IMG/VR virus record: IMGVR_UViG_3300027743_000057
Location: 1 to 38,882 of that record
Origin: a virus
DNA: 38,882 bases
Direction: 5' to 3' (one strand)
In this document: one piece after another, positions 1-7,894 of the stretch
How the letters are laid out: each line of letters begins with the position of its first letter
Position numbering within the stretch: position 1 is the first letter of the stretch
Position numbers and translations under genes: made by a program
Notes under the pieces: model-generated
Database searches by the model: none
What the model saw: the letters and a program-made list of their open reading frames with translations, nothing else
Told to the model about the DNA's origin: nothing

Positions 1-51
1 TCTCACCCGTAGAATTATTGCAATGGTATGAACATGACGCAGGGAGTTGTT

Positions 52-393
52 ATGGCGCGCGGTGGATTTCGCCCTGGTTCTGGTCCGCTGAAGGGCACCA
101 AGGAACCAAATCGCATGAAGCGTATGAAACTGGAAAATACCTTGCCGCCGCCAGATGTTGCGCGCGCAGCGGTTGATGCTGGGTTGACGCCGCTTGAGTA
201 CATGCTTGCGGTGATGAGAGATCCGGGTGCTGATGAGGTTAGACGCGATCGTATGGCGATGGCGGCCGCTCCGTACTGCCATGGGCGGATGTCCGATAAT
301 CGGGTTGGCAAGAAAGACCAGGCGCGGATCGATGCCGCCACGGCGAGTGAGGACAGCGATCTTGCCTATGATGGCGGCGGTCAGTTGAACTGA
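52..393 (+). CDS. Putative terminase small subunit
   Basis: A 113-residue basic protein directly upstream of the large terminase. Its start resembles the ARGG-RPG-G-KG opening common in small phage proteins next to TerL. The small subunit recognises the packaging site and recruits the large subunit. I chose ATG 52 because AGGGAG at 41-46 is well spaced before it; the in-frame ATG at 28 lacks a ribosome binding site. The stop overlaps the large-subunit start (TGATG), so the two are translationally coupled. The call rests mostly on position and size; I see no decisive helix-turn-helix motif. Confidence 0.6.
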   Translation: MARGGFRPGSGPLKGTKEPNRMKRMKLENTLPPPDVARAAVDAGLTPLEYMLAVMRDPGADEVRRDRMAMAAAPYCHGRMSDNRVGKKDQARIDAATASEDSDLAYDGGGQLN

Positions 394-2078
394 TGTGGGA
401 TACCGCGTGTCCGGACTGGGAGGAACGTCTTCTCGCCGGCCGGTCGCTGGTTCCGGATTTGCCGCTGTTTCCGGACGATGCGGCGAAGGCGTTGCGGGTC
501 TTCAAGCAGTTGCGGTTGCCGGACGTGATCGGCACACCAACGATGGAACAGGCTTGCGGCGAGTGGTTTTTTCCGATCGTTGCGGCGCTGTTCGGTTCGT
601 ATGATCGCACCACCAACACCCGGCATATTCAGGAGGTGTTTCAACTCATTCCGAAGGGCAATTCCAAGTCGTCGAATGGCGGCGCGGTGATGCTGACGGC
701 GATCATCCTCAATCAGCGACCCGAGGCGGAGTTTCTGTTCATCGCGCCGACGATCGAGATTGCATCGATCGCGTACAAGCAGGCGAAGGGCACGATCCGG
801 CTGCATCCGAAGCTGAGCAAGATTTTCCAGGTGCAGGATCACATCCGCAGGATCACGCACACGCAGAGCGGCGCGACGTTGTCGATCAAGGCGGCGGACA
901 CCGACGTCATCACCGGCTCAAAAGCCGTCGGCACGATGATCGATGAAACGCATGTTTTTGCAAAAAGGAGCAATGCGAAAGACGTGTTCATCGAACTGCG
1001 CGGTGCTCTGACCAAGCGGCCGGACGGGTTTCTGTTTCAGACGACGACGCAGAGCAAGCAGCCACCGAGCGGTGTGTTTGCGTCCGAGTTGTCGATGGCG
1101 CGGAAGGTGCGCGACGGTAAGATCAAGATGGCGCTGCTGCCGGTGCTGTATGAGTTGCCGGAACGGCTGGCGAAGAACAACGGCTGGAAAGAGCGCAAAT
1201 ACTGGCCGTTGGTGAACCCGAACCTGGGGCGCTCGACCAGTGCGGATTTTCTCGAGCGCGAGTTGTTGCGTGCCGAGGAGGAAGGCGCGGCATCGTTGGC
1301 GCTGATCGCATCGCAGCATTTTAACGTGCAGATCGGCATGGCGCTTCGGTCGGACGGCTGGGCCGGCGCCGAGGTGTGGGAGCGCGGCATCGAGGTCGGT
1401 CTGACGCTGGACGAGATCCTGGCACGTTCGGAAGTGGTGACGGTGGGCGTCGATGGCGGCGGGCTCGACGATCTGCTCGGTGTCGGATTGATCGGGCGCG
1501 AGAAGGGCACCAAGCGCTGGCTCGGCTGGGCGCATGCGCTGATTTCCGACATCGGGATCGAGCGGCGCAAGGCGAACGCGGCATATTACGAGCGGTTCGA
1601 GGCAGAGGGCTCGCTGACCAGGTTCGCGTACATGCGGCCGGACACGCTGTCGGTCGCGCAGCCGTTAAACATCCAGTACGTGGTCGACCTGGTGGAGAAG
1701 GTGCAGCGGCTCGGTTTGCTGGCGCAGGTTGGCGTTGACGCGGCCGGCATTGGCGCGATCGTGGATGCACTCGGCGAGATCGGCGTGACGCAGGACGCCG
1801 AGAAGCTCGACGCGGTGCGCCAGGGCATCGGGCTGATGGGTGCGGTCAAGACGATCGAGATCAAGCTCGCTGACTACTCTTTCCGGCACGGTGGCAGCGC
1901 GCTGATGGCGTGGTGTGTCGGCAACATCAAGGTGGTGCCGACGCCTACGGCCATGCGGATCGCGCGCGACGAGAGCGGCTACGGCAAGGTTGATCCGGCG
2001 ATGGCGCTGTTTAATGCCGCGCATCTGATGGGGCTGAACCCGAACCGCAAGCCCGAGTATCACCTGCACTTCGCCTGA
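393..2078 (+). CDS. terL: Terminase large subunit (packaging ATPase/nuclease)
   Basis: The 561-residue motor that pumps DNA into the prohead and cuts concatemers. The N-terminal ATPase carries a Walker A-like loop IPKGNSKSS at about residues 86-94 and a Walker B/DE box GTMIDETHVF at about 180-189. The C-terminal RNase H-like nuclease begins near residue 350 with VGVDGGGLDDLLGVG. A second acidic strand, VGVDAAGIG, lies near 449, and a late VDPAMALFNAAHLM segment is typical of HK97-like terminases. Length fits the Terminase_1 family. The start overlaps the small-subunit stop by one base. The HNH gene at the far end of the window fits the known partnership of HNH proteins with this terminase class. 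Confidence 0.95.
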   Translation: MWDTACPDWEERLLAGRSLVPDLPLFPDDAAKALRVFKQLRLPDVIGTPTMEQACGEWFFPIVAALFGSYDRTTNTRHIQEVFQLIPKGNSKSSNGGAVMLTAIILNQRPEAEFLFIAPTIEIASIAYKQAKGTIRLHPKLSKIFQVQDHIRRITHTQSGATLSIKAADTDVITGSKAVGTMIDETHVFAKRSNAKDVFIELRGALTKRPDGFLFQTTTQSKQPPSGVFASELSMARKVRDGKIKMALLPVLYELPERLAKNNGWKERKYWPLVNPNLGRSTSADFLERELLRAEEEGAASLALIASQHFNVQIGMALRSDGWAGAEVWERGIEVGLTLDEILARSEVVTVGVDGGGLDDLLGVGLIGREKGTKRWLGWAHALISDIGIERRKANAAYYERFEAEGSLTRFAYMRPDTLSVAQPLNIQYVVDLVEKVQRLGLLAQVGVDAAGIGAIVDALGEIGVTQDAEKLDAVRQGIGLMGAVKTIEIKLADYSFRHGGSALMAWCVGNIKVVPTPTAMRIARDESGYGKVDPAMALFNAAHLMGLNPNRKPEYHLHFA

Positions 2079-2090
2079 AGGATTAATCCC

Positions 2091-4049
2091 ATGCTCAACC
2101 GGGCTTACAGCCTGCTTGTCATCAAGCAGGTGGACGAGGACGCGCGCGTAATCACCGGCATGGCGACGACGCCTGCGGCTGACCGCATGAACGACGTCGT
2201 CGAGCCGATGGGCGCGCGGTTCACGTTGCCGATTCCGCTGCTGTGGCAGCATCGCAGCGACGATCCGATCGGCACGGTCACGCATGCCAAGGTCACCAAG
2301 GCCGGCATCGAGATCGTCGCGCAGATCGCCAAGGGCGTCACCGCCGAGATCGACCGCGCCTGGGCGCTGATCAAGGCTGGCCTCGTTCCTGGCCTCTCGA
2401 TCGGATTCAAGTCGATCGAGCATGAGGTTCTTCCGACCAAGGGCCTTCGTTTCAAGACGTGGAACTGGCTCGAGCTTTCGGCCGTGACCATTCCGGCGAA
2501 CGCAACCGCGACCATCACCACCATTCGTTCGATCGACACCGCGCAGCGGGCCGCGACAGGCCAGCACGCTCGCGACGGTGTGCATCTCAACCCACCGGGC
2601 GCCTCCGGACGATCTCAACCGATTGCCCTGGAGGGCACCAAAATGAAAACGACCGCAGAGCAGATCACGATGCTCGAAAACAAGCGCGCCGCGAGTGCGG
2701 CCCGCCAGGAAGCCGTGATGCAGAAGAGCCTCGACGAAGACCGCACCACCAGCGCGGAGGAGGCAGAAGAGATCGACAATCTCGGTCGCGAGATCGAGGC
2801 GGTTGACGCGGATCTGGTGCGGTTGCGCCAGATCGAGAGGACAAAAGCTGTCGAGGCCAAGCCGGTCACCAAGGCGCCCGAGACCGCCCGCGAAGGGAGC
2901 CTCGCGCGCGGCGGCCTGGCGGCATATGCGACGGTGGCACAGCAGATCCCGAAGGGCGATTACGTGCTGCGCGCGCTGGTCTGCAAGCTCAAGGCACACT
3001 TCACCAAGCAGTCGCCCTACGAGGTGATGAAGCAGGAATACGGCGACGACGAGCCGACCCGGGCCGTGATGAACGTGATCACGCGCTCGGCAACGGTGCC
3101 GGCTGATACCGTGACGTCGGGCTGGGCGAGCCAGTTGGTCAATACGTCGATCACGGAATTCTTTGCCGCACTGATGCCGAACTCGGTTTATCCGGCGCTG
3201 GCGTCGCGCGGCGGGAAATTCTCGTTCGGCCAATCGGGCATCGTGTCGATGCCGACGCGGGCGGCGACGCCGACGATCGCCGGCAGCTTCGTCGCGCAGG
3301 GAGCGGCTATCCCGGTGCGGCAGGGCGCATTCTCGGCGATCACCTTCACGCCGAAAAAGATGGCGGTGATCTCCGTTTTCACCCGAGACATCGCCGAGCA
3401 CTCCACGCCGGCGATCGAAGGCCTGATCCGCCAAGCCATCATCGAGGACACCGCGGTCGCGATTGACTCGGTGCTGCTCGATGCGACGGCGGCAACGACC
3501 ACCCGGCCGGCTGGCTTGAAAGCCGGCGTTTCCGCCACGACGGCAACGGCGGCCGGCGGCATCAATGCGCTGATCGGCGACATCCGCGGGCTGACTGGGG
3601 CGCTGATCACCGGCACCAACGGCAATCTGCGCGCGCCGGTCTGGATCATGAACCCGGCCGATATCCTGGCGGCGTCGCTGCTGCCGGCTACCGCAGGCGG
3701 CGGTGAATTCCCGTTCAAATCGGAACTGACGGGCGGAACGCTGCAAGGCATGCCGGTCATTTCGAGCAGCAACGTCACCGCCGACACGATGCTGCTGGTC
3801 GACGCTGCGGACTTCGTGTCGGTCACCGGTGACACGCCGCGGTTCGACGTGTCCGACCAGGCGACCATCCACATGGAGGATACGACTCCGCTGGCGATCT
3901 CGACCGTCGGTTCGCCGGCTACCGTCGCCGCGCCCGTGCGCTCGCTCTGGCAGACCGACTGCATCGGCGTGCGCATGCTGCTCGATCTCAATTGGGGTCT
4001 GCGTCGGACGGGCGTTGTTGCCTGGACGCAGACCATGACCTGGAACTGA
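2091..4049 (+). CDS. Prohead protease / scaffold / major capsid protein fusion
   Basis: A single 652-residue frame combining three head functions. Residues 1-150 are an HK97-type prohead protease: a DRMNDVVEP segment near 31, the likely catalytic His in LWQHRSDDPIG (about 54), the likely nucleophile Ser in GLSIGF (about 103), and WLELSAVTIPAN near 126. After a linker, residues 185-255 form a charged coiled-coil scaffold (delta) region. The remainder is an HK97-fold capsid protein. Protease-capsid fusions are known in some phages. An internal ATG at 2643 with a strong ribosome binding site could also yield a separate 468-residue capsid precursor. The ribosome binding site AAGGA lies just before ATG 2091. 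A hairpin follows the gene. Confidence 0.93.
   Translation: MLNRAYSLLVIKQVDEDARVITGMATTPAADRMNDVVEPMGARFTLPIPLLWQHRSDDPIGTVTHAKVTKAGIEIVAQIAKGVTAEIDRAWALIKAGLVPGLSIGFKSIEHEVLPTKGLRFKTWNWLELSAVTIPANATATITTIRSIDTAQRAATGQHARDGVHLNPPGASGRSQPIALEGTKMKTTAEQITMLENKRAASAARQEAVMQKSLDEDRTTSAEEAEEIDNLGREIEAVDADLVRLRQIERTKAVEAKPVTKAPETAREGSLARGGLAAYATVAQQIPKGDYVLRALVCKLKAHFTKQSPYEVMKQEYGDDEPTRAVMNVITRSATVPADTVTSGWASQLVNTSITEFFAALMPNSVYPALASRGGKFSFGQSGIVSMPTRAATPTIAGSFVAQGAAIPVRQGAFSAITFTPKKMAVISVFTRDIAEHSTPAIEGLIRQAIIEDTAVAIDSVLLDATAATTTRPAGLKAGVSATTATAAGGINALIGDIRGLTGALITGTNGNLRAPVWIMNPADILAASLLPATAGGGEFPFKSELTGGTLQGMPVISSSNVTADTMLLVDAADFVSVTGDTPRFDVSDQATIHMEDTTPLAISTVGSPATVAAPVRSLWQTDCIGVRMLLDLNWGLRRTGVVAWTQTMTWN
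2630..2645 (+). promoter_or_regulatory. Internal ribosome binding site and in-frame start inside the protease-capsid fusion
   Basis: GGAGGG at 2630-2635 stands seven bases before an in-frame ATG at 2643. Translation from here starts MKTTAEQ, which is how stand-alone HK97-type capsid precursors commonly begin. The site would let ribosomes make far more capsid than protease. The motif and spacing are seen directly; use of the site is inferred. Confidence 0.65.
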
Positions 4050-4067
4050 TCGACCAGGCTTAAGGCC

Positions 4068-4087
4068 AAGCCGCGCTAATGCGGCTT
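4068..4087 (+). terminator. Hairpin after the capsid gene, possible weak terminator or mRNA-stabilising element
   Basis: Arms AAGCCGC and GCGGCTT enclose the six-base loop GCTAAT, followed by the moderately T-rich GTTCGTTTC. It sits 18 bases after the capsid stop. The T tract is poor, so processing or protection of the capsid mRNA end is as likely as full termination. Confidence 0.55.
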
Positions 4088-4091
4088 GTTC

Positions 4092-4105
4092 GTTTCACAT
4101 GAAAC
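4092..4105. other. Palindrome matching 13 of 14 bases of the parS core
   Basis: GTTTCACATGAAAC differs by one base from the chromosomal ParB-binding core GTTTCACGTGAAAC. It lies between the capsid hairpin and the next gene and includes an unused ATG at 4099. It may be chance, a host ParB contact or an operator. A second near match is at 28357. Confidence 0.35.
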
Positions 4106-4119
4106 AGGAGGCCATGAGC

Positions 4120-4458
4120 ATGGCAAAGGAACTTCGCAAGACCAAAGACAGTCCCGACGTCAAGGCAATGCTGCAGGACGCGAACGAGGAACGTGCCGTC
4201 GCCAACGAAGAGGCGATGGAGCGCATGGACTCGGCACAACCGACACCGACGCAGGAGGAAAACGATCTCGCCCGACTCGGCATTCAGGTCGACGAGAAGG
4301 AGCCCGACGGCAGCGGGCCGACCGTCATCAGAAAAACCGTCGTGGCGAATGTGCCGCTCGGCTACGACACCAAGGCCGCGTTGGCCAAGGAAACGGAGGA
4401 GGGTCGGGCCGAGAGTCGGTCATTCTCACGGCCCAGGTCGGAACCGAAGACGTCATAG
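4120..4458 (+). CDS. Hypothetical phage protein, charged, between capsid and portal
   Basis: A 112-residue hydrophilic protein rich in Glu, Lys and Asp; the first 60 residues are probably helical. I recognise no domain. AGGAGG at 4106-4111 fits the ATG at 4120 (eight-base spacing) better than the ATGs at 4099 and 4114. It lies within the head gene cluster, so a head accessory or assembly role is possible, but only position suggests this. The end of the gene flows into the hairpin that covers the start of the next gene. Confidence 0.6.
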   Translation: MAKELRKTKDSPDVKAMLQDANEERAVANEEAMERMDSAQPTPTQEENDLARLGIQVDEKEPDGSGPTVIRKTVVANVPLGYDTKAALAKETEEGRAESRSFSRPRSEPKTS

Positions 4459-4464
4459 CGACAA

Positions 4465-4519
4465 CCGGCGGGGATTGACCTATGCCTCGAGTCGTCGTCA
4501 CAGCGACAATCCCCGCCGG
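4465..4519 (+). promoter_or_regulatory. 13-bp perfect hairpin covering the ribosome binding site of the next gene
   Basis: Arms CCGGCGGGGATTG (4465-4477) and CAATCCCCGCCGG (4507-4519) are perfectly complementary. The left arm contains the GGGGA ribosome binding site, and the 29-base loop holds the ATG at 4482. In mRNA this would hide the site and limit initiation unless an upstream ribosome opens it. The short repeat AGCGACAA precedes both arms. Confidence 0.6.
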
Positions 4520-4814
4520 CCAGTCTATTTCCAATTCGATCGATCTATCGGCTGGCGACGCAGCATTCTGCCATATGCCGTCCGGATGGACCCCTGCGCT
4601 GCTCTCGTTTCTGATTTCCTATGACGGCAATACGTTCGGCGATCTTTGCGATCAGAACACTCGCGAGGTCACGCTCAATGTCTTGCCGGGAACGGTGATC
4701 CGGGTGGATCTGCTTCCTGCCAATGTCGGCTGGCTCAAATTCCGTTCCGGCTCTCGCTTCGGTGCGGTGACACAAACAGCCAGCCGAGTTTTCACCATCA
4801 TAGCCGAGTCATGA
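4482..4814 (+). CDS. Hypothetical phage structural-region protein
   Basis: A 110-residue protein with alternating hydrophobic and polar residues suggesting beta strands (VVVTATIPAGQS, TREVTLNVLPGTVIRVDLL). No transmembrane segment or signal peptide is visible. The family is not recognised with certainty. The beta-rich character and the position between capsid and portal would suit a head decoration or accessory protein, which is inference. Its start codon sits in the loop of a strong hairpin, so its translation is probably restrained or coupled to the upstream gene. Confidence 0.6.
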   Translation: MPRVVVTATIPAGQSISNSIDLSAGDAAFCHMPSGWTPALLSFLISYDGNTFGDLCDQNTREVTLNVLPGTVIRVDLLPANVGWLKFRSGSRFGAVTQTASRVFTIIAES

Positions 4815-4824
4815 GCACAGTGGC

Positions 4825-5061
4825 ATGACTGATACAATCGATGTGTTTCTCGGTGAGATGCGGTGTGCTCTTCATCGCTTTCAGCCGAAGCCTGGAGACG
4901 TTTTTATTCTTACGGTCCCCGGTGAGTTGTCTGCGGAACACGCCAAGCTTATTGAGGCCGGGTGGAAGAGAAACTTTCCAGACTCTGATCTGAAACTGTG
5001 CATTCTTGCTGGCGGTGCGACCGTCGAGTTGGCTCCTGCTGCGCAGTTGACTACCCAATGA
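4825..5061 (+). CDS. Hypothetical small phage protein
   Basis: A 78-residue protein, unrecognised. It reads as one compact alpha/beta domain with the segments GDVFILTVPGELS and HAKLIEAGWKRNFP and two well separated Cys residues. The stop overlaps the portal start as ATGA (5058-5061), so it is cotranslated with the portal gene. The spacing and overlap make it a credible gene, but its role is unknown. Confidence 0.55.
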   Translation: MTDTIDVFLGEMRCALHRFQPKPGDVFILTVPGELSAEHAKLIEAGWKRNFPDSDLKLCILAGGATVELAPAAQLTTQ

Positions 5062-6443
5062 AAATCCTCGGCCTGCCGATCCCGTTCACCGGCGAAAGCC
5101 AGAAGGCGCTCAGCTCTGTGCCCTATGGCAGCAGTGGCTGGTATCCGGTCATCCACGAGCCGTTCCCCGGCGCCTGGCAGCGCAACCTCCCGATCAATAC
5201 CGACAGCGCGGCGTCATTTCACGCGGACTTTGCCTGCAAGACGCTGATCGCGCGCGACATCGCCAAGATGCGCGTGAAGCTGGTCGAGACAATCGACGAC
5301 ATCTGGTCGGAGACGACCAATCCGGCCTATTCCCCGGTGCTGCGTCGGCCGAACGACTATCAGACGCGCAACCAGTTCTGGGAAAACTGGATGCTGTCGA
5401 AACTGTCCCGCGGCAACACCTACGTGCTCAAGGTACGCGACAACCGCAACGTTGTAATCGCGTTGCATGTGCTCGATCCGACGCGGGTGCAGCCGCTCGT
5501 CGCTGATGATGGCAGTGTGTTCTATCGTGTGAATGGCGACAATCTCGCCGGCACCCGCGAGATCACCGTTCCGGCGCGCGAGATCATTCACGACCGGATG
5601 AACTGCCTGTTTCATCCGCTGTGCGGGACACCGCCGGTGTTTGCTTCCGGGCTGGCCTCGATGCTCGGTCTTAATGCCCAAAAGGCGTCGGCGCTGCTGT
5701 TCGAAAACTCGTCCATGCCGGGCGGCATTCTCACCGCGCCCGCCGAGGTAAGCGATCAGGTCGCGCAGTCGATCAAGACGAAATGGGAGGCCAATTTCTC
5801 CAAGATCAATCTTGGCCGCGTCGCCATTCTCGACAACGGGATGAAGTACGAAAAGATCGCCATGACCAACGTCGAAGGCCAGATGGTCGAGAGCCTGAAA
5901 TGGTCGGCCGAGGTGGTGTGCAGCGTCTATCACGTTCCGCCCTACAAGGTCGGCGTCGGTGCGCTGCCGAGCTACAACAACGTGCAGGCGCTCAACGTCG
6001 AATATTATTCACAGGCGCTGCAGTCGCACATCGAGGAGGCCGAGGAGTTGCTCGATCACGCGCTCGGTATTGGTTGGGGCATCGGCATCGGGACCGAGTT
6101 CGATACCGAGACACTGCTGCGCATGGATAGCACGACGCAAATCGCAGCCATCCGCGATGCGGTCGGCGCCGGTGTGATGGCGCCGAACGAAGGCCGCGGC
6201 AAGCTCGATTTGAAACCGGTCAAGGGCGGCGAGTCGCCATACCTGCAGCAGCAGAACTACAGCCTGGCCGCGCTCGCCAAACGCGATGCGCAGGACGATC
6301 CGTTCAAGCCGAATACACCGGCAGCACCTCCCGCGCCGGCCAACGACGACAGCGCCGACGCGCCGGACGAAATGGACGACGAGAAACTTGCCGCGATCAA
6401 GAACATCGCGCGCTGGGGCGCGAAGTCGATGCTGACTGCGTGA
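5058..6443 (+). CDS. Portal protein (HK97 family)
   Basis: A 461-residue protein forming the dodecameric ring at the unique capsid vertex, through which DNA enters and leaves. Typical HK97-portal features are the early CKTLIARDIAKM helix, the RPNDYQTRNQFWENWMLSKL segment followed by GNTYVLKVRD, a VPAREIIHDRM strand and a GLNAQKASALLFENSSMPGG segment. A VYHVPPYKVGVGALPSYNNV loop follows near residue 300. The C-terminal 60 residues are low-complexity, rich in Pro, Ala and Asp. ATG 5058 is chosen because it overlaps the upstream stop; an upstream in-frame start at 4998 would run deep into that gene. Portal after capsid is a less common order. Confidence 0.93.
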   Translation: MKILGLPIPFTGESQKALSSVPYGSSGWYPVIHEPFPGAWQRNLPINTDSAASFHADFACKTLIARDIAKMRVKLVETIDDIWSETTNPAYSPVLRRPNDYQTRNQFWENWMLSKLSRGNTYVLKVRDNRNVVIALHVLDPTRVQPLVADDGSVFYRVNGDNLAGTREITVPAREIIHDRMNCLFHPLCGTPPVFASGLASMLGLNAQKASALLFENSSMPGGILTAPAEVSDQVAQSIKTKWEANFSKINLGRVAILDNGMKYEKIAMTNVEGQMVESLKWSAEVVCSVYHVPPYKVGVGALPSYNNVQALNVEYYSQALQSHIEEAEELLDHALGIGWGIGIGTEFDTETLLRMDSTTQIAAIRDAVGAGVMAPNEGRGKLDLKPVKGGESPYLQQQNYSLAALAKRDAQDDPFKPNTPAAPPAPANDDSADAPDEMDDEKLAAIKNIARWGAKSMLTA

Positions 6444-6447
6444 GGGC

Positions 6448-6888
6448 ATGATGGATCATCGGGTCGTCACCGCATTGCTGGAAGCCATCATCCCCGAGGT
6501 GAAGGACCATTCGGCCAATCTCGTCGCGCCGATCAAAGACGAGCTCGAGAAGCTCGCCGGCCGTCTCGGCGAGCTCGAGGTGCGCGCGCCCGAGCGCGGT
6601 GAAAAGGGCGAGCCCGGCGCACCGACCCTCGAGCAGATCACCGAGGCGATCGGCGCGCTGCATGTCGAGGCGATCGTGCGCGACGCGCTGACCGCGGAAA
6701 GCCACAAGGGCGGCATCGACGTGCTGGCGCCGGGCGATGTCGCGGCGGAAATGGCCAATGCCACCGCAATGCTCGCCGAGCCGTTCACCGGCCGCACGGC
6801 AGGCGCCGAGAAGCAGTTCGCCCGGCCGCGCAGTTTCCGATTCGAGCGCGATGCCGAGAACCGCATCGTCGCGGCGTTCGAGGAATAG
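6448..6888 (+). CDS. Hypothetical phage protein with a short collagen-like motif
   Basis: A 146-residue protein. Residues 1-50 are a likely coiled coil (DELEKLAGRLGELEVR). A short GEKGEPGAPT collagen-like stretch follows, then an Ala/Glu-rich helical part ending in FRFERDAENRIVAAFEE. ATG 6451 is an equally possible start because GAGGG at 6442-6446 is very close. The coiled coil plus collagen-like motif suggests an oligomeric virion accessory protein, possibly portal-associated by position; this is inference. Confidence 0.6.
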   Translation: MMDHRVVTALLEAIIPEVKDHSANLVAPIKDELEKLAGRLGELEVRAPERGEKGEPGAPTLEQITEAIGALHVEAIVRDALTAESHKGGIDVLAPGDVAAEMANATAMLAEPFTGRTAGAEKQFARPRSFRFERDAENRIVAAFEE

Positions 6889-6890
6889 CG

Positions 6891-7271
6891 ATGCAGATCA
6901 GTCTGTCCGACGCGGCGCGCAATGCGATGGTCGACGAGGTGGCAACCCTGATCGACGGCGAGCGCGGCAATGGCCGGATCGAGCTGCTCGCGTCGTCCGG
7001 CCTGGTGCTCGCCTCGCTCGAATGCTCCAAGCCGTGCGCGCAACCGCCGGTCAACGGCACCGTCACGTTCAACACCATTGCCGAGGATCCATCCGCCAAG
7101 GCGTCGGGCACCGCCGTCAAGGCGCGCATCGTCGATGCGGCGGGCGGCATCGTGTTCGAGTGCGACGTGAGCGACACCAAAGGCGACGCAGTCATCCGCC
7201 TGAACAGCAACCGGATCGTGGTCGGCGGTCCCGTGCGAATCCGGGAGTTCGTTCTGGTCATGCCGGCTTGA
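6891..7271 (+). CDS. Beta-rich phage protein of a family common in proteobacterial phages
   Basis: A 126-residue protein starting MQISLSDAARNAMVDEV and ending in a strand pattern VGGPVRIREFVLVMPA. This start and end recur in many small phage virion-region proteins that lack a fixed name. The middle is a chain of short beta strands (GTVTFNTIAEDPSAKASGTA). No catalytic motif is visible. It follows the upstream gene by two bases. Its last 14 bases overlap the end of the reverse-strand HNH gene, which suggests that element landed at its 3' end. Confidence 0.65.
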   Translation: MQISLSDAARNAMVDEVATLIDGERGNGRIELLASSGLVLASLECSKPCAQPPVNGTVTFNTIAEDPSAKASGTAVKARIVDAAGGIVFECDVSDTKGDAVIRLNSNRIVVGGPVRIREFVLVMPA

Positions 7272-7854
7272 GTTGGGCCTCAAGTTCTCTGATCTTGGTT
7301 AAGGCCATCTGCCATTCGTGATAATAGGTGCCGTAGCCATACGTTGATCCCGGCTGCTGCTTGCCTTTCACGTAGATGCGCAAGTTCTCGATGGCGTTGT
7401 TTTGTTTGTTGCCATCGAGATGATCGACACACTCGCGACTTGTCAGCGGTCTGCCGAGGTGAAGCGCCATCACCCATCGGTGTTCTAAGACGGGTTGTTG
7501 AGATCGCTGCATCGCTCGGTACATCTGGATGAACTCATCAGGCACACTGCGAGATGGACGCAATACGTAGCCATTGTTATGTGCAAGGCTTGCTCGAGGC
7601 TTGCGGCCCCAAGTGTTCCACCGGTGCGAACCATCCGCTACGGCAGCGACTGCGCATGGTCTGCAGTAGCCTCTGAAGCTAGGTCGTCTACTTTCGTTGC
7701 GGATCTCGTTGGCAGGCCGGTCTCTCGTTTGTTCGCATCGCGGACATTTAACCGTGACCATTGTCCGCAACGCCTTAAAATAACGGCCCATGAACGGCTG
7801 GCTAACAACTGCTGAGTGGTCAATCGGGGTCGTATCTCTCTGCCATCTAGGCAT
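7258..7854 (-). CDS. HNH endonuclease, probable homing-type moron
   Basis: A 198-residue protein on the strand opposite to the surrounding late genes. The N-terminal part has a CPRC...CRPC pair about 30 residues apart, likely a zinc finger. The C-terminal part is an HNH domain: EHRWVMALHLGRPLTSRE, then CVDHLDGNKQNNAIENL and the closing RIY strand, with His, Asn and Asn in the expected order. A probable DNA-contact tail follows (KGKQQPGSTYGYG). Codon use is less GC-rich than its neighbours. Free-standing HNH genes of this sort spread between phages by homing. An upstream ATG is used here; a later start at MGRYF is possible. Confidence 0.85.
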   Translation of the reverse strand: MPRWQRDTTPIDHSAVVSQPFMGRYFKALRTMVTVKCPRCEQTRDRPANEIRNESRRPSFRGYCRPCAVAAVADGSHRWNTWGRKPRASLAHNNGYVLRPSRSVPDEFIQMYRAMQRSQQPVLEHRWVMALHLGRPLTSRECVDHLDGNKQNNAIENLRIYVKGKQQPGSTYGYGTYYHEWQMALTKIRELEAQLKPA

Positions 7855-7894
7855 AACACGTCATCCATAAACCCTTAAAAAGGAAGGATAAAAC

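Noticed and set aside
1-9. TCTCACCCG at the window start repeated near 38603 as a terminal repeat
   Set aside because: Only nine bases match and the second copy lies inside the HNH coding region, away from the end.
1665-3872. Long 735-residue open frame on the reverse strand
   Set aside because: It lies entirely antisense to the terminase and the protease-capsid fusion, is arginine-rich and without motifs; a GC-rich shadow frame.
4998-5060. Longer portal start at 4998
   Set aside because: It would overlap most of the upstream gene's 3' part; ATG 5058 gives the usual four-base coupling.
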